Assembly (NCBI RefSeq): GCF_036669915.1
Contig: NC_089316.1
Location: 20,092,354 to 20,156,353, forward strand
Reading direction: 5' to 3'
Source of the DNA: Pocillopora verrucosa
Lineage: Eukaryota; Cnidaria; Anthozoa; Scleractinia; Pocilloporidae
Length of the DNA stretch: 64,000 nucleotides
A program made the position numbers and the translations under genes. How positions within the stretch are numbered: position 1 is the stretch's first letter; every line of letters begins with the position of its first letter. Positions 22,800-35,140 of this stretch are shown here, piece after piece. The notes under the pieces are model-generated. The model saw only the letters and a list, made by a program, of their open reading frames with translations, was not told the DNA's origin and did no database searches.

Positions 22800-25700
22800 C
22801 TGAGGATAACAATGGAGGGAGAATAAAAAATTAGAAAATGGGTGCTTCAAGGCTTTGGCGAATAGCGAACAGTTGTGGCGAAAGGGGACTTCTCTTTTTT
22901 GTATCATTCAATACCGAAAAAGGATGTCTAATAAATATAATGCCAGTCTCTCTGCATAAACAAATTTCACAATAGATAAACGTGTAAAAGTAATATGCAA
23001 ACTTAATGAAAACACAAAATTTATGGCAACATTTTCAATCTCGGTATCTTAAATAATTCAAATTGATCGATAAAAATCGGTAAAATTTTTCGCACGTGCA
23101 AACAAGTATGCGGATCGGATTTCGAAGTGAATATGCAAATTTTCAGCGTGTGGAGAGATCTGAAGTTAAATAGAAATAAGAAGCAAGACAAAACTGGCCA
23201 ATGAACGTTTCGGAAGAAAGCGTTATTCAAAACAGTTATTGATTTTCTGTTAGAAGCGTAAAACGTGCGAATTTCTTACGAGTACGAAACCTACGAAGTA
23301 GAATCATCATGCTTAAATTGTTGTTTACTTCACGGCTGGAATATTGCGCAGCGTTATGTTGAAAATACTGAAAGGTCTACGTTTTGACACAAAACCTTCC
23401 ATTAAACAATTCTTTTTGGACATGTCATCATTCAAACATGATATTTACCGGGTCATGGAATCTTCATAATGTCGCTAGGCCTCGCTTGAAAGTTCAGTTT
23501 CCACTCTACGGCCCCGATTCGCACAGCTTCAGAGAATCGTAGTATTGTTGACTCGAAAGCTTATTTTGTCGCTTTTAAGACCTTGATATCCATTATTTTC
23601 CTAGCAGATTATTCTACAGCATTTCTAATTTTCATTCTGTGTTCCAAAAGGTCTAAAACGATCGGAAAGGAACAGAAAATCCGACTTGGAGATATTGAAA
23701 GTCTGCCGCGCGGACACCATTTTTTCATATTTGATCATTTCTTGTGAACGCATAAAATGAAGCCTTTCTAGTACCCCCTATAGTCGTCAAAATAACTGCG
23801 CAAAACACGGATTCTGATCGGTTTATAGATCCTCTGACAACAGAGGAACTTTGAAGACAAAATTCTGTTTAGTAGTAGTAGGGGAGACGGGGGGAAAAGC
23901 GTCTCCCGCGCGACACGGGCGGTTCAGGTGTCAATGGATTAGAGAGTTCGAAATTACATATTCTAAAATGTGTGATTTTTTAATCCAAAAATCTTTAAAA
24001 ATTTGAAAATTTCGAACGTTGATTTCATTAAAATAAAATTAGTTAAGAAACGAGTCGAAAATATTGTTATCAAATTAAGCAATTAAATGATACCACGCCA
24101 AGAGTTGCATGCAGGTAATGCGGCCATCAATTCAAGCGTTCAAATGCCCTTTCCAGGGACAGCAACTGCGACTTTCTACAAATTGATCAGGCATAAAAAC
24201 CTAAGCCTTGTAGACCTTTTCTTCCCAACCATTCTTTGACGAAAGTGAACTGTTTACCTTAAACAACTCCAAATTTAAGAATATGGCACTAACTTGCATT
24301 TCACTGGAAAGTCTTAACACTTCTGGTTCATATTCCCCACCTCAGCCGGGCAGTAAAGAAAAACAGGGGGTTTTGCTAAGAACAGAGTTGTTACCATTTC
24401 ACCAGAGAAAACAGTTGGATGACAGTTGAGGTAAATGAGGTGCACGAAGATCCTAGTCGATGTTTTGGTATTTCACAGAAAATCTCAAAGATCTCACTTT
24501 GCCTACGAATAGTTGTGATACAAAATGGCAGGATGCCCTCGCATTGCTGTACGAATTTTTGAATTTGTGCGACAATAACACTAAGTAGAAGAACCCTAAT
24601 GCTGCTGATCTTAAAAGAGAGAGATGGTTGATAACCATCTGATTTGTGTGATGCAGAATGAAGCAATGGACAGAGCACCTTATAGGTACCAGTAACAGAG
24701 ACGAGAATATTTAAAACGTCAGACAAATGAAAATTTTGTTTACTGCCTTTTAAGTTACCTGCCACCTGACCACCACTTTCTGCAAATAAAAACAAAAGAG
24801 TAATTATGCCCAGTATTGTCATGATATTGATAAACCATCCATTTTTGTTGTTCTTCAATTAAGGTAAAGGGGGGGGGGGGTGGTTGGGGCTCTTGTATGA
24901 TATGTTGACCTAGCTCACAAAATTTCCAGCTAAAATCAAACAATTTGAAAAGAAATTAAGAAAGGCCACATAATGCAAGATGTGTGCAGAGAGAGGAGAG
25001 TAGTTACGGAACTAGTAACTTTGAAGGGGACAATTTAGTTCTAGTAAATGTTTCAGTTATAAAACTTTTATCAATGTGGGCCTTCTTAAAACATAAATTT
25101 CTTATTTAGTTGAATTGTGCAATTGACATTGATATTAGTTTGTTACACCCATCTTGATCTTATGTCAGAGTCTTCTCACCAAAACTGATAGTAATCTGCT
25201 GTATTGTTGTCTAAACATGTGGTCGAAGCTTGCACAATTTTAATTGTGTCAATTATGTTAAATTTTGGTCGTGATTGAAAATTCCCGTCAGCCATCAGTT
25301 TAGTATTTAGTCAAGTTGTTCTGTTTGCTATCAAGATTAGTAATCAAAAATAGTCCCAATTGCTCGTTAACAACACAGCTAAAGCAAAGCCTAGACTAGG
25401 TTTCTTTTCAATTGCATAAAGTATTACAGACAGGATATCAAAGTTATGAAAGAGAAAAGAATTTCTTCAAAGCCTTAGCATTTTGCAAAACTTTTATAGT
25501 TCAATCATGTTCTATGACATCTGAATCACTAATTATTAGCATTGATCAACCAGCCTTGTTCTTTGTATAAGCGTTTTTTGACAATTATAATAGACCCTTT
25601 CCACCCTAATATCAATATGCATATTCTCCATACTTTCTCTACACATTTCTTAAGGTTTTGAAAAAGAGAATTCATTTAACAATCAAGAGCTTCTTTAGCT

Positions 25701-28700
25701 GTTGATGATTTCCCTTATTCTCATGACCTTCATGTTTGAATCAGGGTTGATCTTGTAAGGAGAAAATAGATGCCAGTCACTCTTAGGTGTTGTTAAATGA
25801 CATGCGTTGTAAAGTTTACTCACCTTGAACAGACTTTGTTTGTTCATTCCCATCAGTTGTTTTACTCCTTACAGAAGTTTTTGGAGCTTCTTCTGTGGAG
25901 AAAGGAGAGAAATATCACATTATGGAATGCTACCTAGTTTGGAAACCTGCAAACAGACTTCCGTTTAGAAGACAAGAAAAAATTAGAAATGCTGGATGTC
26001 TTAAAGTCCATTTTGCTCTCTCACTTCCACATTGTTTCAATGTTACTCTCCTTAAAACCAATCTTGCCCCCTTTTTTCAAGAGGAGGCTTTAAATGACAA
26101 TGTTAGGAGAAATTACATATTGATAAAGTTCTACAGGTATTTCCATACATTTCCTTATAAGTTGAAAGTAAAGCAGAAACAACTACAGGAGTTCAACATA
26201 CACTAAATAACTTCATCTCAATCAGCAATTACACACAGGTCTTTGCTTTTCCAAATTTAATAGTTTTAGAAACATAACTCTCTTATTGCATGATTGACAA
26301 ATCGAGATTAGTTTGTTGCGCCCATCTTGATCTTATGTTACAGGCTTTTCAACAGAACTGATAATAATTCGCTGTATTAATGTTTAAATGTGTGGTCAAA
26401 GCATGGTAAATATCAATTGTGTTCATTGTGTCAAGTTTTGGTTGTGATTGAAAATACCTGTTAGCTGTCACTTTGGTATTCATTCATGTTGTTCTGTTTG
26501 CTATCAGGATTAATAATCAAAAATAGTCCTGGCTGCTCATTAACAACACACCTAAAGCGAAGCCTGGACTTGGTTTGTTTTCAGTAGCTCAAACTGTTAC
26601 AGACAGGATATGAAAGTTATGCTACAGAAAAGAATTTCTTCATAGCCTTGGAACTTTGGAAAACTTTCGTAGTTCAATCGTGTCCTATGACATCTGAATC
26701 ACTAATTTGCAGTATTCACCTACTGGCCCTATTCCTTGTATTAAAGTTTATTGACAGTTATAATTAAATGACATGACTTGTAAGTTTACTCACTTCGGAA
26801 ATACTTTGTTTGTTCATTCCCATCGGTTTTTTTTCTCTTTAAAGAAATATTTGGAGCTTTTTCTGTGGAGAAAGGAGAGAAATGTCACATCATGGAATGT
26901 TACCTAGTATGGAAACCTGCGAGAAGACTTCCATTTAGAAGACAAGAAAAAAGTTGAAATGATGGATTTCTTAACGTCCGTTGTGCTCTCTCACTTCCAC
27001 ATTGTTTCAATGTTACTCTCCTTAAAATCAATTTTGCCCCCTTTTGGCAAGAGGAGGCTTTAAATGACATAAGAACTTTTGAAATGAAATAAGAACTTTG
27101 TCTGTAGCATATTTGATTCATTGATTTGTTTCTCACAATTTTCTTGACAGTTACATTCTTATCGTAATTTATTCCTGAATGTAACATGCAATGTAAAGGG
27201 TATTCACCTGGTACACACTCATTTCTTAAAGTTGTGGCTGAAAAGAGGGGTGCTTATTGGAAGGAATTTACTTAATATGCAGGGTGTTAAGTAAGGAACT
27301 ATGAACTGTTCTAATTTTGATGTAGTTGAAGCTTAAAAAAGTTATAAATAAAGTGGTACTTGAATCAGGTTTTATTTTTATTAGGGAAAGTAGGAAAGAG
27401 GGGGAAGGTGATTGTTCAATGCAGGGGGGGGGGGGGGCAGGGGAAGAAAGAGTTCTTATTTGATACATTGGCCTAAGGGGAGGGCTTCTTAAAAGGATGG
27501 AGTATGGGCACTTATACAAGGAAAGACAAAAGTTTATCATAGAGTTAGACTGGAAGATGCTGATAGACAAGACAAGACAACTTTATTTTACCAGGGTAGC
27601 CCAGTCAGCTGCAAGGCTGGTATCCTTAGGGGCCCTGGGTTCAATAAAAATTACATATAAACATTTACAATAAGATTACAAGGTTAGGTAAAATTTGCTA
27701 AAATTTACAAAAGGGGAGAAAAGAAAAAAAAAAAATCAGATAAAATGTCCTTTAAGAAGGCGTTTAAAAATTGCTAGAGAACTTGCCTAGTCCTATTGTT
27801 GCTGCAATGAAAAGCTTATTTACCAGATTTTTTTTAATTCTTCCATGAATTTTTCAGTGTCATACCTGATTTACTGATTTCTTCCTCACAATTCTCCTGA
27901 TGGTTGAAGTCTAATTTCATTATTCCTAAATGTAAATGCAATAAAATATTTACTGACCTGGTATAGACTCTCCTTGTTTCTTCCTCCCTGTTTCTTCAGA
28001 GTCTAGAGAGCTGTGCAGAGCTTTACCGACAGACAGTAAAGAGAAAAAAGAATTTATCTGAGCATTCCAGCCAAAGCTACCTGAAAGTGTCATAAATTAA
28101 CTCAGAGTACCCTCCTAGCTGGAGAGTTAAAGTTAAAGCTACTGTACTTTACCACTAAATATTTCAGTTACTAATAAAAATAATAGTACTGAGTCTAAAA
28201 AAAAGACACCAACCAAGTTGACCATGCTTGTTCAACTTTCAACAGTACCTGCTTTATGTCTTAAGTAAAATAACTACAGAAAGTATTTCCCATGTAAATG
28301 CACTTTACCGAGTACATATTTAAAAAACTCTGCAACACTGTTCCTAACCTTTTGGGTAAGATTATTACCTAACAATTAAGTTTACCTTTCCTGAGTATTA
28401 ACCATTTTTGACTATTTGCTTGATTCAGGTCTATAAAGAATTTATGATTATTGTAGGTCCAAGTTGACTCACGGCTGATTTAACTTTTTACCAGACTAGC
28501 TGTTTTATCAGTTATTAGACCATTTAAAGCTGAAACATTTAAATTTAAGTAAATTTACCAAAGACAAGGTTCTTCATCTTTATCACAAGACTCTTACAAG
28601 GCTCCTCCCAGCTGTACTTCTCCAAGTACTTTTCACGTAGAAATCTTGACTCTGAAAGTCGCACATCTCTCTCTTTCTGACGGACACGCTTGATTTCTTT

Positions 28701-29765
28701 GGCCCAGTCTTTAGGATCTTCAGAGTCTACCACACTCTGTGAGCCTAAAGTGACTTTCTTCAGAGCTTCTCCGAGTCCTGAATTACCACTGACAAGTACA
28801 GGCAGACCAGCAGATAACGCTTCCAGAGCCGTTATTCCGAAACCTTCTGTCCTGGATGGCATTATTGCGAGATCCATTTCACAGAATAAGTCAGCTAGCA
28901 CTTCTCTGCTATCATCAAAGCTGCGAACAATAAGCTGACTACGACTAATGCCATGGTGGAGCAACCTTTCTGCCAAAATATTTCCTTTTCCTCCAGCTGG
29001 GCAGACAAACTTGAGTTTGTAAGATTCATCTTTCAACTCAGCAATTGCTTTGGCAGCTATGTCGTACCCTTTGACATTGAAATCTCCACAGTTGTCACCA
29101 CTTCCAATTACAAGAATACAGAATGTTCTTCTTTCTTCAGTGGCTTGCTTTACAGCCAAAAATTCAGAGAAAATGCTAGGAGTAAGGTCAAAAACTTTTT
29201 CTTCCTGTTTAACTGGACGAAGGTAACGCTTGTAAGCTTCTGCCAGCTTGGGTCCAATTGTGATAACTTGATCAGCCATTTTACAGAGTTGGATTTCTGT
29301 TTCTTGCATCTGTTCACCTTCTGAAATGTTTTTGTACATTCCATCTTCTTCAGGAGCAGAGTGAACAACTTGAATCCATTTGCAATGACTGTAATTTGGA
29401 TTTCTCTTGATGGAAGCAATTGGTCGGCCAAGGTGAACTCCATGACCAATGACACAGTCCATTGTATGGTCTCTTGGAGGAAATGACAGGCAAAGAACTG
29501 GGTCATAACCAGGAACTCTATCTGCTTTGATGAGCTTCACTTTGTGACTTTCAGCACTGCTCCTGTCCACTTCACTGCAATTTGGAAGCAAGACACTAAC
29601 ATCCACATTATGGTGTTTAGCTAACTGGATCGCCAGCTCTCGGTTGATAGTTGACAAGTCCCCATTAGTTGATGATTTCCACTCACTACTTAGCAACGTG
29701 ACTTTCAGTGTCATGTTTTCCTGGTCTTCCTGCGACACACAGGCCACACTTGGAATCATGAAATC
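22507..29765 (-). CDS. GT4 glycosyltransferase-Death domain fusion gene (class-1 copy C)
   Basis: Eight exons can be joined with every junction in agreement: 29765-28559, 28002-27958, 27237-27208, 26862-26794, 25892-25824, 24779-24759 and 22799-22507, with a possible upstream 5' exon at 30254-30206. From the ATG at 29759 the joined frame is 1728 nt, 575 residues plus stop, without interruption. Residues 1-400 are a GT4, GT-B fold domain with donor-binding EX7E motif at Glu305 and Glu313 (TEGFGITALE). A linker of about 77 residues is made only of phase-1 mini-exons rich in Lys, Glu and Thr. The last 97 residues are a Death domain. No signal peptide or membrane segment is seen, so a cytosolic location is likely. 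The family normally transfers sugars from nucleotide-sugar donors; acceptor and donor are unknown. A link to death-fold signalling is inferred from the domain. Confidence 0.8.
23060..23715. repeat. Interspersed repeat, copy 1 (matches 31575-32226)
   Basis: About 650 bp in the final intron of the GT4-Death gene match 31575-32226 in the same orientation. Landmarks are GCGCAGCGTTATGTTGAAAAT and TTATTTTGTCGCTTTTAAGACC (each quoted in part). Both end at a GCCGCGCGG block. There is no coding capacity. Confidence 0.7.
25824..25892 (-). CDS. Linker cassette exon a (69 nt, phase 1-1)
   Basis: Acceptor CTCCACAG and donor GTGAGT bound a 69-nt exon encoding EEAPKTSVRSKTTDGNEQTK and three more residues. 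Its twin is 26794-26862. The peptide is hydrophilic and probably disordered. Confidence 0.65.
26794..26862 (-). CDS. Linker cassette exon b (69 nt, phase 1-1)
   Basis: Twin of the exon at 25824-25892, encoding EKAPNISLKRKKTDGNEQTK and three more residues. Splice sites are conserved (CCACAG acceptor, GTGAGT donor). It is more basic than its twin. Confidence 0.65.
27424..27437. repeat. Poly-G run (14 G)
   Basis: A 14-base G homopolymer within an intron of the GT4-Death gene. A second G-rich run lies at about 24869-24880. Length is likely polymorphic or poorly sequenced. Confidence 0.8.
27565..27660 (-). mobile_element. 3' end of a short retroelement with a TTGTC tail
   Basis: On the minus strand a GC-rich body (CAGCCTTGCAGCTGACTGG) ends in AATAAAGTTGTC repeats. 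A pentanucleotide tail after AATAAAGTT is typical of SINE/LINE 3' ends. The inserted piece sits in an intron. Confidence 0.5.
28559..29765 (-). CDS. GT4 glycosyltransferase exon of copy C
   Basis: Single exon of 1207 nt, acceptor TTGTTGTTGTAG and donor GTAAAT, phase 0 in and phase 1 out. It encodes the whole GT4 module: an N-terminal Rossmann half with LKVTLLSSEW and the STINREL helix, a CKWIQVVHSAPEE strand, and a C-terminal half with RTFCILVIGSGD and MPSRTEGFGITALEALSAG. In the class-2 genes the N-terminal loop reads MGGLSTIN; here it is NGDLSTIN, so one Gly of the usual nucleotide-sugar loop is replaced. Reading past the donor gives a stop four codons on, which only marks the exon end. Confidence 0.85.
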
Positions 29766-30205
29766 CTACAACAACAAACAAGAATGGACTATTGACAATA
29801 AGCTGTAAAACAATATTAAATCACAATAATGCATGTCCACTTGGTATGTAATGTCAATTCGTTTCTAAAACTGCACTTAAGTTTTATCCTTTGCCAAAAA
29901 GTCAGGTACATGTAGATTGAGACAAATTTAAACCAGGAAAATATTAAGTTACTTTAGAGATGACTACACTGTCACTGTCACTGTCACTGATAACAACCAT
30001 TACAGTTACAGCTGTACAAGGAATTAAATTTGAAAGTAAAAGTTATCCTTAAAGGGTCTTTCTTTTCAACTCACTTTGAAATTGGTACATGACTTTTTTA
30101 GTCAAACTGAAAAGATTTAGGTGAAAAAGAAAACAAGGGGCAAATTAATGTTTTTGTCAAAATAAAAGCTTGGTATTTGTAATAGATTTAGATTTCTCTT
30201 CCTAC

Positions 30206-30254
30206 CTTCTGTAGCATTGACATCACAGGTCGCTTTTAATTCTGAAAAATTACC
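30206..30254 (-). other. Candidate short upstream exon of copy C
   Basis: Counterpart of 955-1003, with the same T-rich acceptor, a GTAGGA donor and 49 nt open as GNFSELKATCDVNATE. It ends in phase 1 whereas the GT4 exon needs phase 0, so it is likely untranslated or used in another isoform. Confidence 0.35.
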
Positions 30255-31381
30255 CTGGAAAAAAAACAATACAAAATGTGAGTTTACTGAGTCCAATTAG
30301 GCTTTCTATTTCCTCTTAGAGTGTTGTTGAGGCCACTTAAGGCAGTACTGGAGGCTAATTTGACCTTTTGGAGAAGCTTTAATTTAAGATCATTGTTTCA
30401 ATTGCCTATTTGCACAATTTGACAATTGGAAAATGGCCCATTTTTGAAATGAGAAGTTGTTTCCAAGGACAAACCTTGCTGCAAATAGAGATAAGATCCT
30501 GGTCTAATGGTGTTTGCCATTCTTGTTGTATTTCCTTCAGAGGACATTTCTGACACATCCATTTCATAAAGAACCATTTCATAATAAAAAATAAAGTACT
30601 ATGATCTTACCATGGATGGAATTCAGAAAAGAGATTAACAGTAGCTAACTATTTAGTCACTTTCCAAGCAACAAAGACACATTTATTTTTGCTAGCCTTT
30701 TTATTCAAAGAATTTTCCCTCATGTTTCCAATTTTCAGAAAGCATCACAACCATAAAGCAGCCAATAACCACACCTTTAATTTTGTCACACCATGTTAAA
30801 ATGAAAGTTGCTATTATCAAATTCCCACACCATATCATATTTTTGTGGTTCCTATTGCCACTTTTTACAAATTAATCGCCTCTCCAACTGTATTATCTAA
30901 AGAAGGTTAGTACTTTGATCAGAATCTATGCAAACTAAAACTTTGCATGACAAAGGACAATTATAGCACAGTATGCCACTGTCTGCCAAAAACAAATGAC
31001 AAGGTATGAGATAATTAAATTGTCAAAATTGAATATTACTTAGCAGACTGCACTGAAAATCTTTATTACCATCAGCTTTTTGTCTGTGCCAAATCATTGA
31101 GTGGTATTAATTAAAAATGGCTTGGATTTAGAGATTTTTTTCCTCCACGATGACTTTTCAAACACACCCCCTAATTCCATTAAATTTCACCAATATCCAT
31201 GGCACTGAGCAAAATACAATTTTTCTCTTCAGATTATATGTAGAATCATGTATCCCATGTGATAATTTCAAGTCATTCTAACAAATCCGTCTGTAGTTAT
31301 TTCATAAATGATTTGAAACAAAATTCACTCAATTTAGCGTCCAATACCACCTTAATTTGGTGTTGAAAATGTACCTTAACC

Positions 31382-32226
31382 CATTAGCACCTACGTGTAA
31401 AGCGTGCCTATCCAAAAGTTAAAATTTTGGAGAAACCGGAAAAGCAAACACAATGCGCAGTAAATATTTATAAATCAGCATTTCCCAAAACCAAGCTCCA
31501 ATGAAAGAAGACCATTTAAATAACTTACTTTCAATGAAAAAAGCGACAGATGCTTATCAAGTTTTTACACTAAAAATCGCTAAAATTTTCCGCATGTGTG
31601 CAAACAAGATATGCGGATCCGGATTGTAAAGTGAATATGCAAATTTGGCAGATATGTTAAATGGAATTTGTAAATAAGCAAGACGAAACTGACCAAGGAA
31701 CGTTTCGGGAAGAAAGCTTTCTTCAAAACAGTTGTAAATTTTCCGTTAGAAGCGAAAAAAGTACGAATTTCTCACGAGTACGAAACCCACGAAGTAGAGT
31801 TCATCGTGGTTAGCTCGTTGTTTACTATAGACGTCACGGCTAGTAAATTGCGCAGCGTTATGTTGAAAATTCTGAGAGTTCTACGTTTTGACAAAAAAAT
31901 ATTCGATTAAACAGTACTTTTTGGTCATCTCAGTACTTAAACATGATATTTACCGAACCCTGGAATCTTCATAATATCGCTAGGTCTCGCTTGAAGTCCG
32001 AAAAGTTCGGTTCTACTTTACAGCCTCAATTCGCATCGCTTCAGAGAATCGCAGTATTGTCGACTCGAAAGCTTATTTTGTCGCTTTTAAGACCTTGATA
32101 TCCATTATTTTCGAAGCAGATTATTCTATAGCATTTTTAGCTTTTATTTTTGTGTTCCAGAAGGTCTAAAATAATCGGAAAGTAACGGAAAATCCGACTT
32201 GAAAATATTGACAGTCGGCCGCGCGG
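31382..32226. repeat. Interspersed repeat, copy 2
   Basis: DNA present upstream of copy C but absent at the equivalent place of copy D. Its larger part (31575-32226) matches 23060-23715, ending in GCCGCGCGG. The left junction follows ATGTACCTTAA at about 31380. No TIRs or coding regions were recognised. Confidence 0.65.
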
Positions 32227-32576
32227 GAATCTGAGATTTCAAATTTGCATGTTTTCTCACGATAGCTTAAAGACAACCCACATGTACACATTTGAAGATA
32301 ACAAGAGGATCTTTATATCTGAAAGTGGCATCGAACAGGTCCTGAAACGTACAGAAATAGTAATTCGTCAATCGAATACCTTTGATTTCTGAAGCACGTA
32401 TAAACACGTGTTGCTGATTATTGCTTCTGGTTTCCACTGCTAAAAGCTTCTAAAAGGTATGACTACAACTTAGCCGGTGAACCAATCACTCGAGGACATG
32501 ATTACGAGCTGGATATATATGGAACTTAACCAATGATTGATGCAAACTCTCCCTCTGTAGGAAGTCAGCTCAGTCT
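32226..32576 (-). promoter_or_regulatory. Conserved upstream block of GT4-Death genes (copy C)
   Basis: Counterpart of 3785-4135, beginning GGGAATCTGAGATTTCAAA and ending AAGTCAGCTCAGT. It lies 2.5 kb upstream of the GT4 exon. It may hold the promoter or first exon; this rests on position and conservation only. Confidence 0.35.
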
Positions 32577-32939
32577 TCCGCACTGACTGTGAGAGAAAAT
32601 ATTGCTATGGGTGGGTGTGTAATTTTCGATTAATTTAGTCACATGATTAATTTATCAGCAATGATGCAGTCAGTGGAATGCGGGACGGTGGATTAAAGAT
32701 TATGCCTGACAACGTCCTTTGGGGGTTAAATGGGTACGATACTGGAATGCGATTAAATGATAACCCATAGATACCAGCACTCATTCGATAATATTACAAC
32801 AAAATGAAACGGACAATTCATCTTTATTAAAGAGAATTACTAATAAAATTGGGAGTTATAATTTGGTTATCTGTTATATACTGCATTCTGAGGGTAATAT
32901 CCTCATTTCGTACGTCTTTCAATTTTTTCTAAAATACCT

Positions 32940-33860
32940 AGGAAACTGGGGGTAAAAAAAAAAAACAACCCTTTTTGGCCTGTTATAGCTCAACAAGAAA
33001 CTATGAATCTACTTTTTACCTACCAACCTAATGACACAACACATCACTCTATACTTAAGGAGGGGTTGGCTGCTAAAACAAAGTCTTTCCTCAAGAAACT
33101 GATAAAGCTTCAGGATTTAGGGCAGCATAAACATCACACTAAATTATGGTCGTTCTACAGTTGGCTTTCTTTCCCAGCTCTTGAAATAAAAGAGTCATTC
33201 TTGATTCTTACCAAAGCCAAATCTTTTTCCTAAATAATAAATCCTTTACAGTACATATTAAATCATTGCTGGAAGATGGTTCATCTCTTTATTATTCATA
33301 CCCTTTTATATCTCTGATAACCTTTCTAACTGATGTTTTAAGTAAAGTTTCATTTCCAAAATTTGACATAAACTTGTTGCTATTTCACTACTAACATTAT
33401 CAAAGGCTGACTTACTTTCAAACCTTGAAATCACTTTCTAAGAATATGGCTTTTTAATTTTTAAACTAAATCCAAACATTTAACAGATCTGCATGTGGCA
33501 GAATCAATACATTATATGTAAAAAATTCTTGAATTTAATTTCACACAAGTAATACAAAAAAAATGTAGAAATACACATTCAAATAAATTCATAAGTTAAT
33601 AGATGAGAAATTATTGAAAAAAAACTCCCTCTCTTTCTCCAAAAAAATTGGTGCTGGCAAACTATCTTCTTTCCCATTTGTGATCAAAATCGTTTGTTGA
33701 AAGAAAGAACAGACTCAAACGAGACTTCTTTCCAAGCAACTTGCAATGAACGTCAAACTAAATTATGTTAAGATATAAGCAGAAAAAAAACTTATAGGTC
33801 ACCAAATCAAGTTTGATTCATTTCCATATGAAATAAGAATGGAAATGGGTTGACCATAAA
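32940..33860. other. AT-rich non-coding stretch
   Basis: No supported gene. An ORF at 33003-33233 (+) has no recognised domain and no conserved copy. Confidence 0.4.
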
Positions 33861-34489
33861 ACTAAACACCACAACAGACAGAGGCTTGTTTTTAGACCAG
33901 ACAGCTTATTAAATGTATATATCCTACGTAAATAACACCCTAGACTATTACATAACAAAGATATTGGACGAATACACTGAATCAATGGTCCAGTAATCAA
34001 GCATGAATGAGATTAAGCTACAATCAAAACTGTCGATGGTGTGGGTGGGAGGGAAACTAGAACTTTCTTAAAGCTAGAAATAAACTTGTTGCTTGCTTCT
34101 TTGCTAGATTACTAATAACACGTGCACAGATACGTAAGCGGTAATACTAAAGTAATTTCGCAATTAATGCATGAATAGCCATTATCTCTACCCAAGGCTG
34201 ATGACTAATATGCTAAACAAATTGCTCAATCTTAAAGAAAAGGGAAAATACTTATTTGCACCCTGCCTGTACCCAGTTCAGGCCTCTCAGTTATCGATGT
34301 CTAGATTCATATTAATAGAGATTAATATTCACCTAAACACCACAACAGAAAGAGGCTTGTTTTGGGACCAGACAGTTTATTAAATGAATAAATCCTACGT
34401 AAATAACACACTAGACTATTACATCACTAAGATATGGGACGAATACACTAAACCAACGGTCTGAACTCAGAAAAGGAGGAGCGGAAGTG

Positions 34490-35140
34490 TTAGTTAGTGT
34501 GAGGGTGTAGTGGGTTATGTCGTAGGATGGCTTTACAAAGCATGTAGGCGGAATGAAGCCGACCTGTTAAAGGCATGGTTAAATAGATGAGAATGGTGTC
34601 GGAGTGCCATTCGCCGAGAGCCTTAAACAGTTCAATGGGAACACCGCATTGGTAAGCAAATGATGCCCCACCCCTGGGAAGGGAGTGCCCCGCGAAAAGC
34701 TTAGGGTCAAAACCGAGCGGTGCAAGATGATTGCGCAGAAAAGAAGTAAAAGATCCACAGGAAAACCCTTGAACAAGCTGGCGGTCGTCCGACCAGTTAA
34801 ATGTCTGAGAGCACCTGTTAGAACCCGAGGCCGTAAAGCGAAGCGCGTTGACGATGGCTGCCGTTGGAAATAACGGGGAGCGCGGAATGCAAGGAAGTGA
34901 GATTTCTATGCGCCCACGACACTGAATGGTATTACTCCAGCGAATTTTAGTGAGAACTCCCCGGGGGAAGATTTTAAAATCAGCCTTAGTTAATTGCTTA
35001 CGCGGGTCAAAGGAGGTCGGCGACATGGGTAAAAGGTGGGATTTCCGAAACATGCCATAGAAGGCAACCATACAAATAGCCCAGAACGAAGCCTCGATGC
35101 TAATTTCCAAATTAAGCCGATCATGGAGCTGTAAGAGCAT
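34490..35140 (-). CDS. DIRS-type tyrosine recombinase
   Basis: An open stretch of 216 codons that continues upstream in the same frame to about 35250 (GLTKSQKHPISASMLL), so the ATG used here is internal. It keeps the tyrosine-recombinase set: Arg32 in MFRKSHLLP, His152 and Arg155 in GHSLPRGGASF, His179 in EWHSD and nucleophile Tyr186 in TILIYL. The enzyme would integrate circular cDNA without target duplication. It is the best-preserved module of the element. Confidence 0.8.
   Translation of the reverse strand: MLLQLHDRLNLEISIEASFWAICMVAFYGMFRKSHLLPMSPTSFDPRKQLTKADFKIFPRGVLTKIRWSNTIQCRGRIEISLPCIPRSPLFPTAAIVNALRFTASGSNRCSQTFNWSDDRQLVQGFSCGSFTSFLRNHLAPLGFDPKLFAGHSLPRGGASFAYQCGVPIELFKALGEWHSDTILIYLTMPLTGRLHSAYMLCKAILRHNPLHPHTN

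Larger units (their letters stand above)
25060..27065. repeat. Tandem ~1.2-kb intragenic duplication including a cassette exon
   Basis: The segments of about 25060-26110 and 26265-27065 are direct repeats with small deletions. Each contains one 69-nt coding exon (25824-25892 and 26794-26862) with its flanking intron DNA. Shared landmarks are GTGTCAATTATGTTAAATTTTGG-like and CACTTCCACATTGTTTCAATG blocks. Because the exon is 69 nt with phase 1 at both ends, the duplication lengthens the linker by 23 residues without disturbing the frame. Confidence 0.8.

Noticed and set aside
24391..24858. 155-codon minus-strand ORF with a hydrophobic start
   Set aside because: It spans the splice acceptor, the 21-nt mini-exon 24759-24779 and the donor of the GT4-Death gene; outside that exon the translation shows no domain.
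28690..29324. Plus-strand ORFs of 82 and 123 codons opposite the GT4 exon
   Set aside because: Antisense shadows of a conserved exon. Equivalent antisense ORFs recur opposite copy B (62118-63085) only because the sense strand is conserved.
30480..30560. Possible exon upstream of copy C encoding a Cys-containing segment (CPLKEIQQEWQTPLD)
   Set aside because: No equivalent in copy D, unclear acceptor and no domain; kept out of the gene model.
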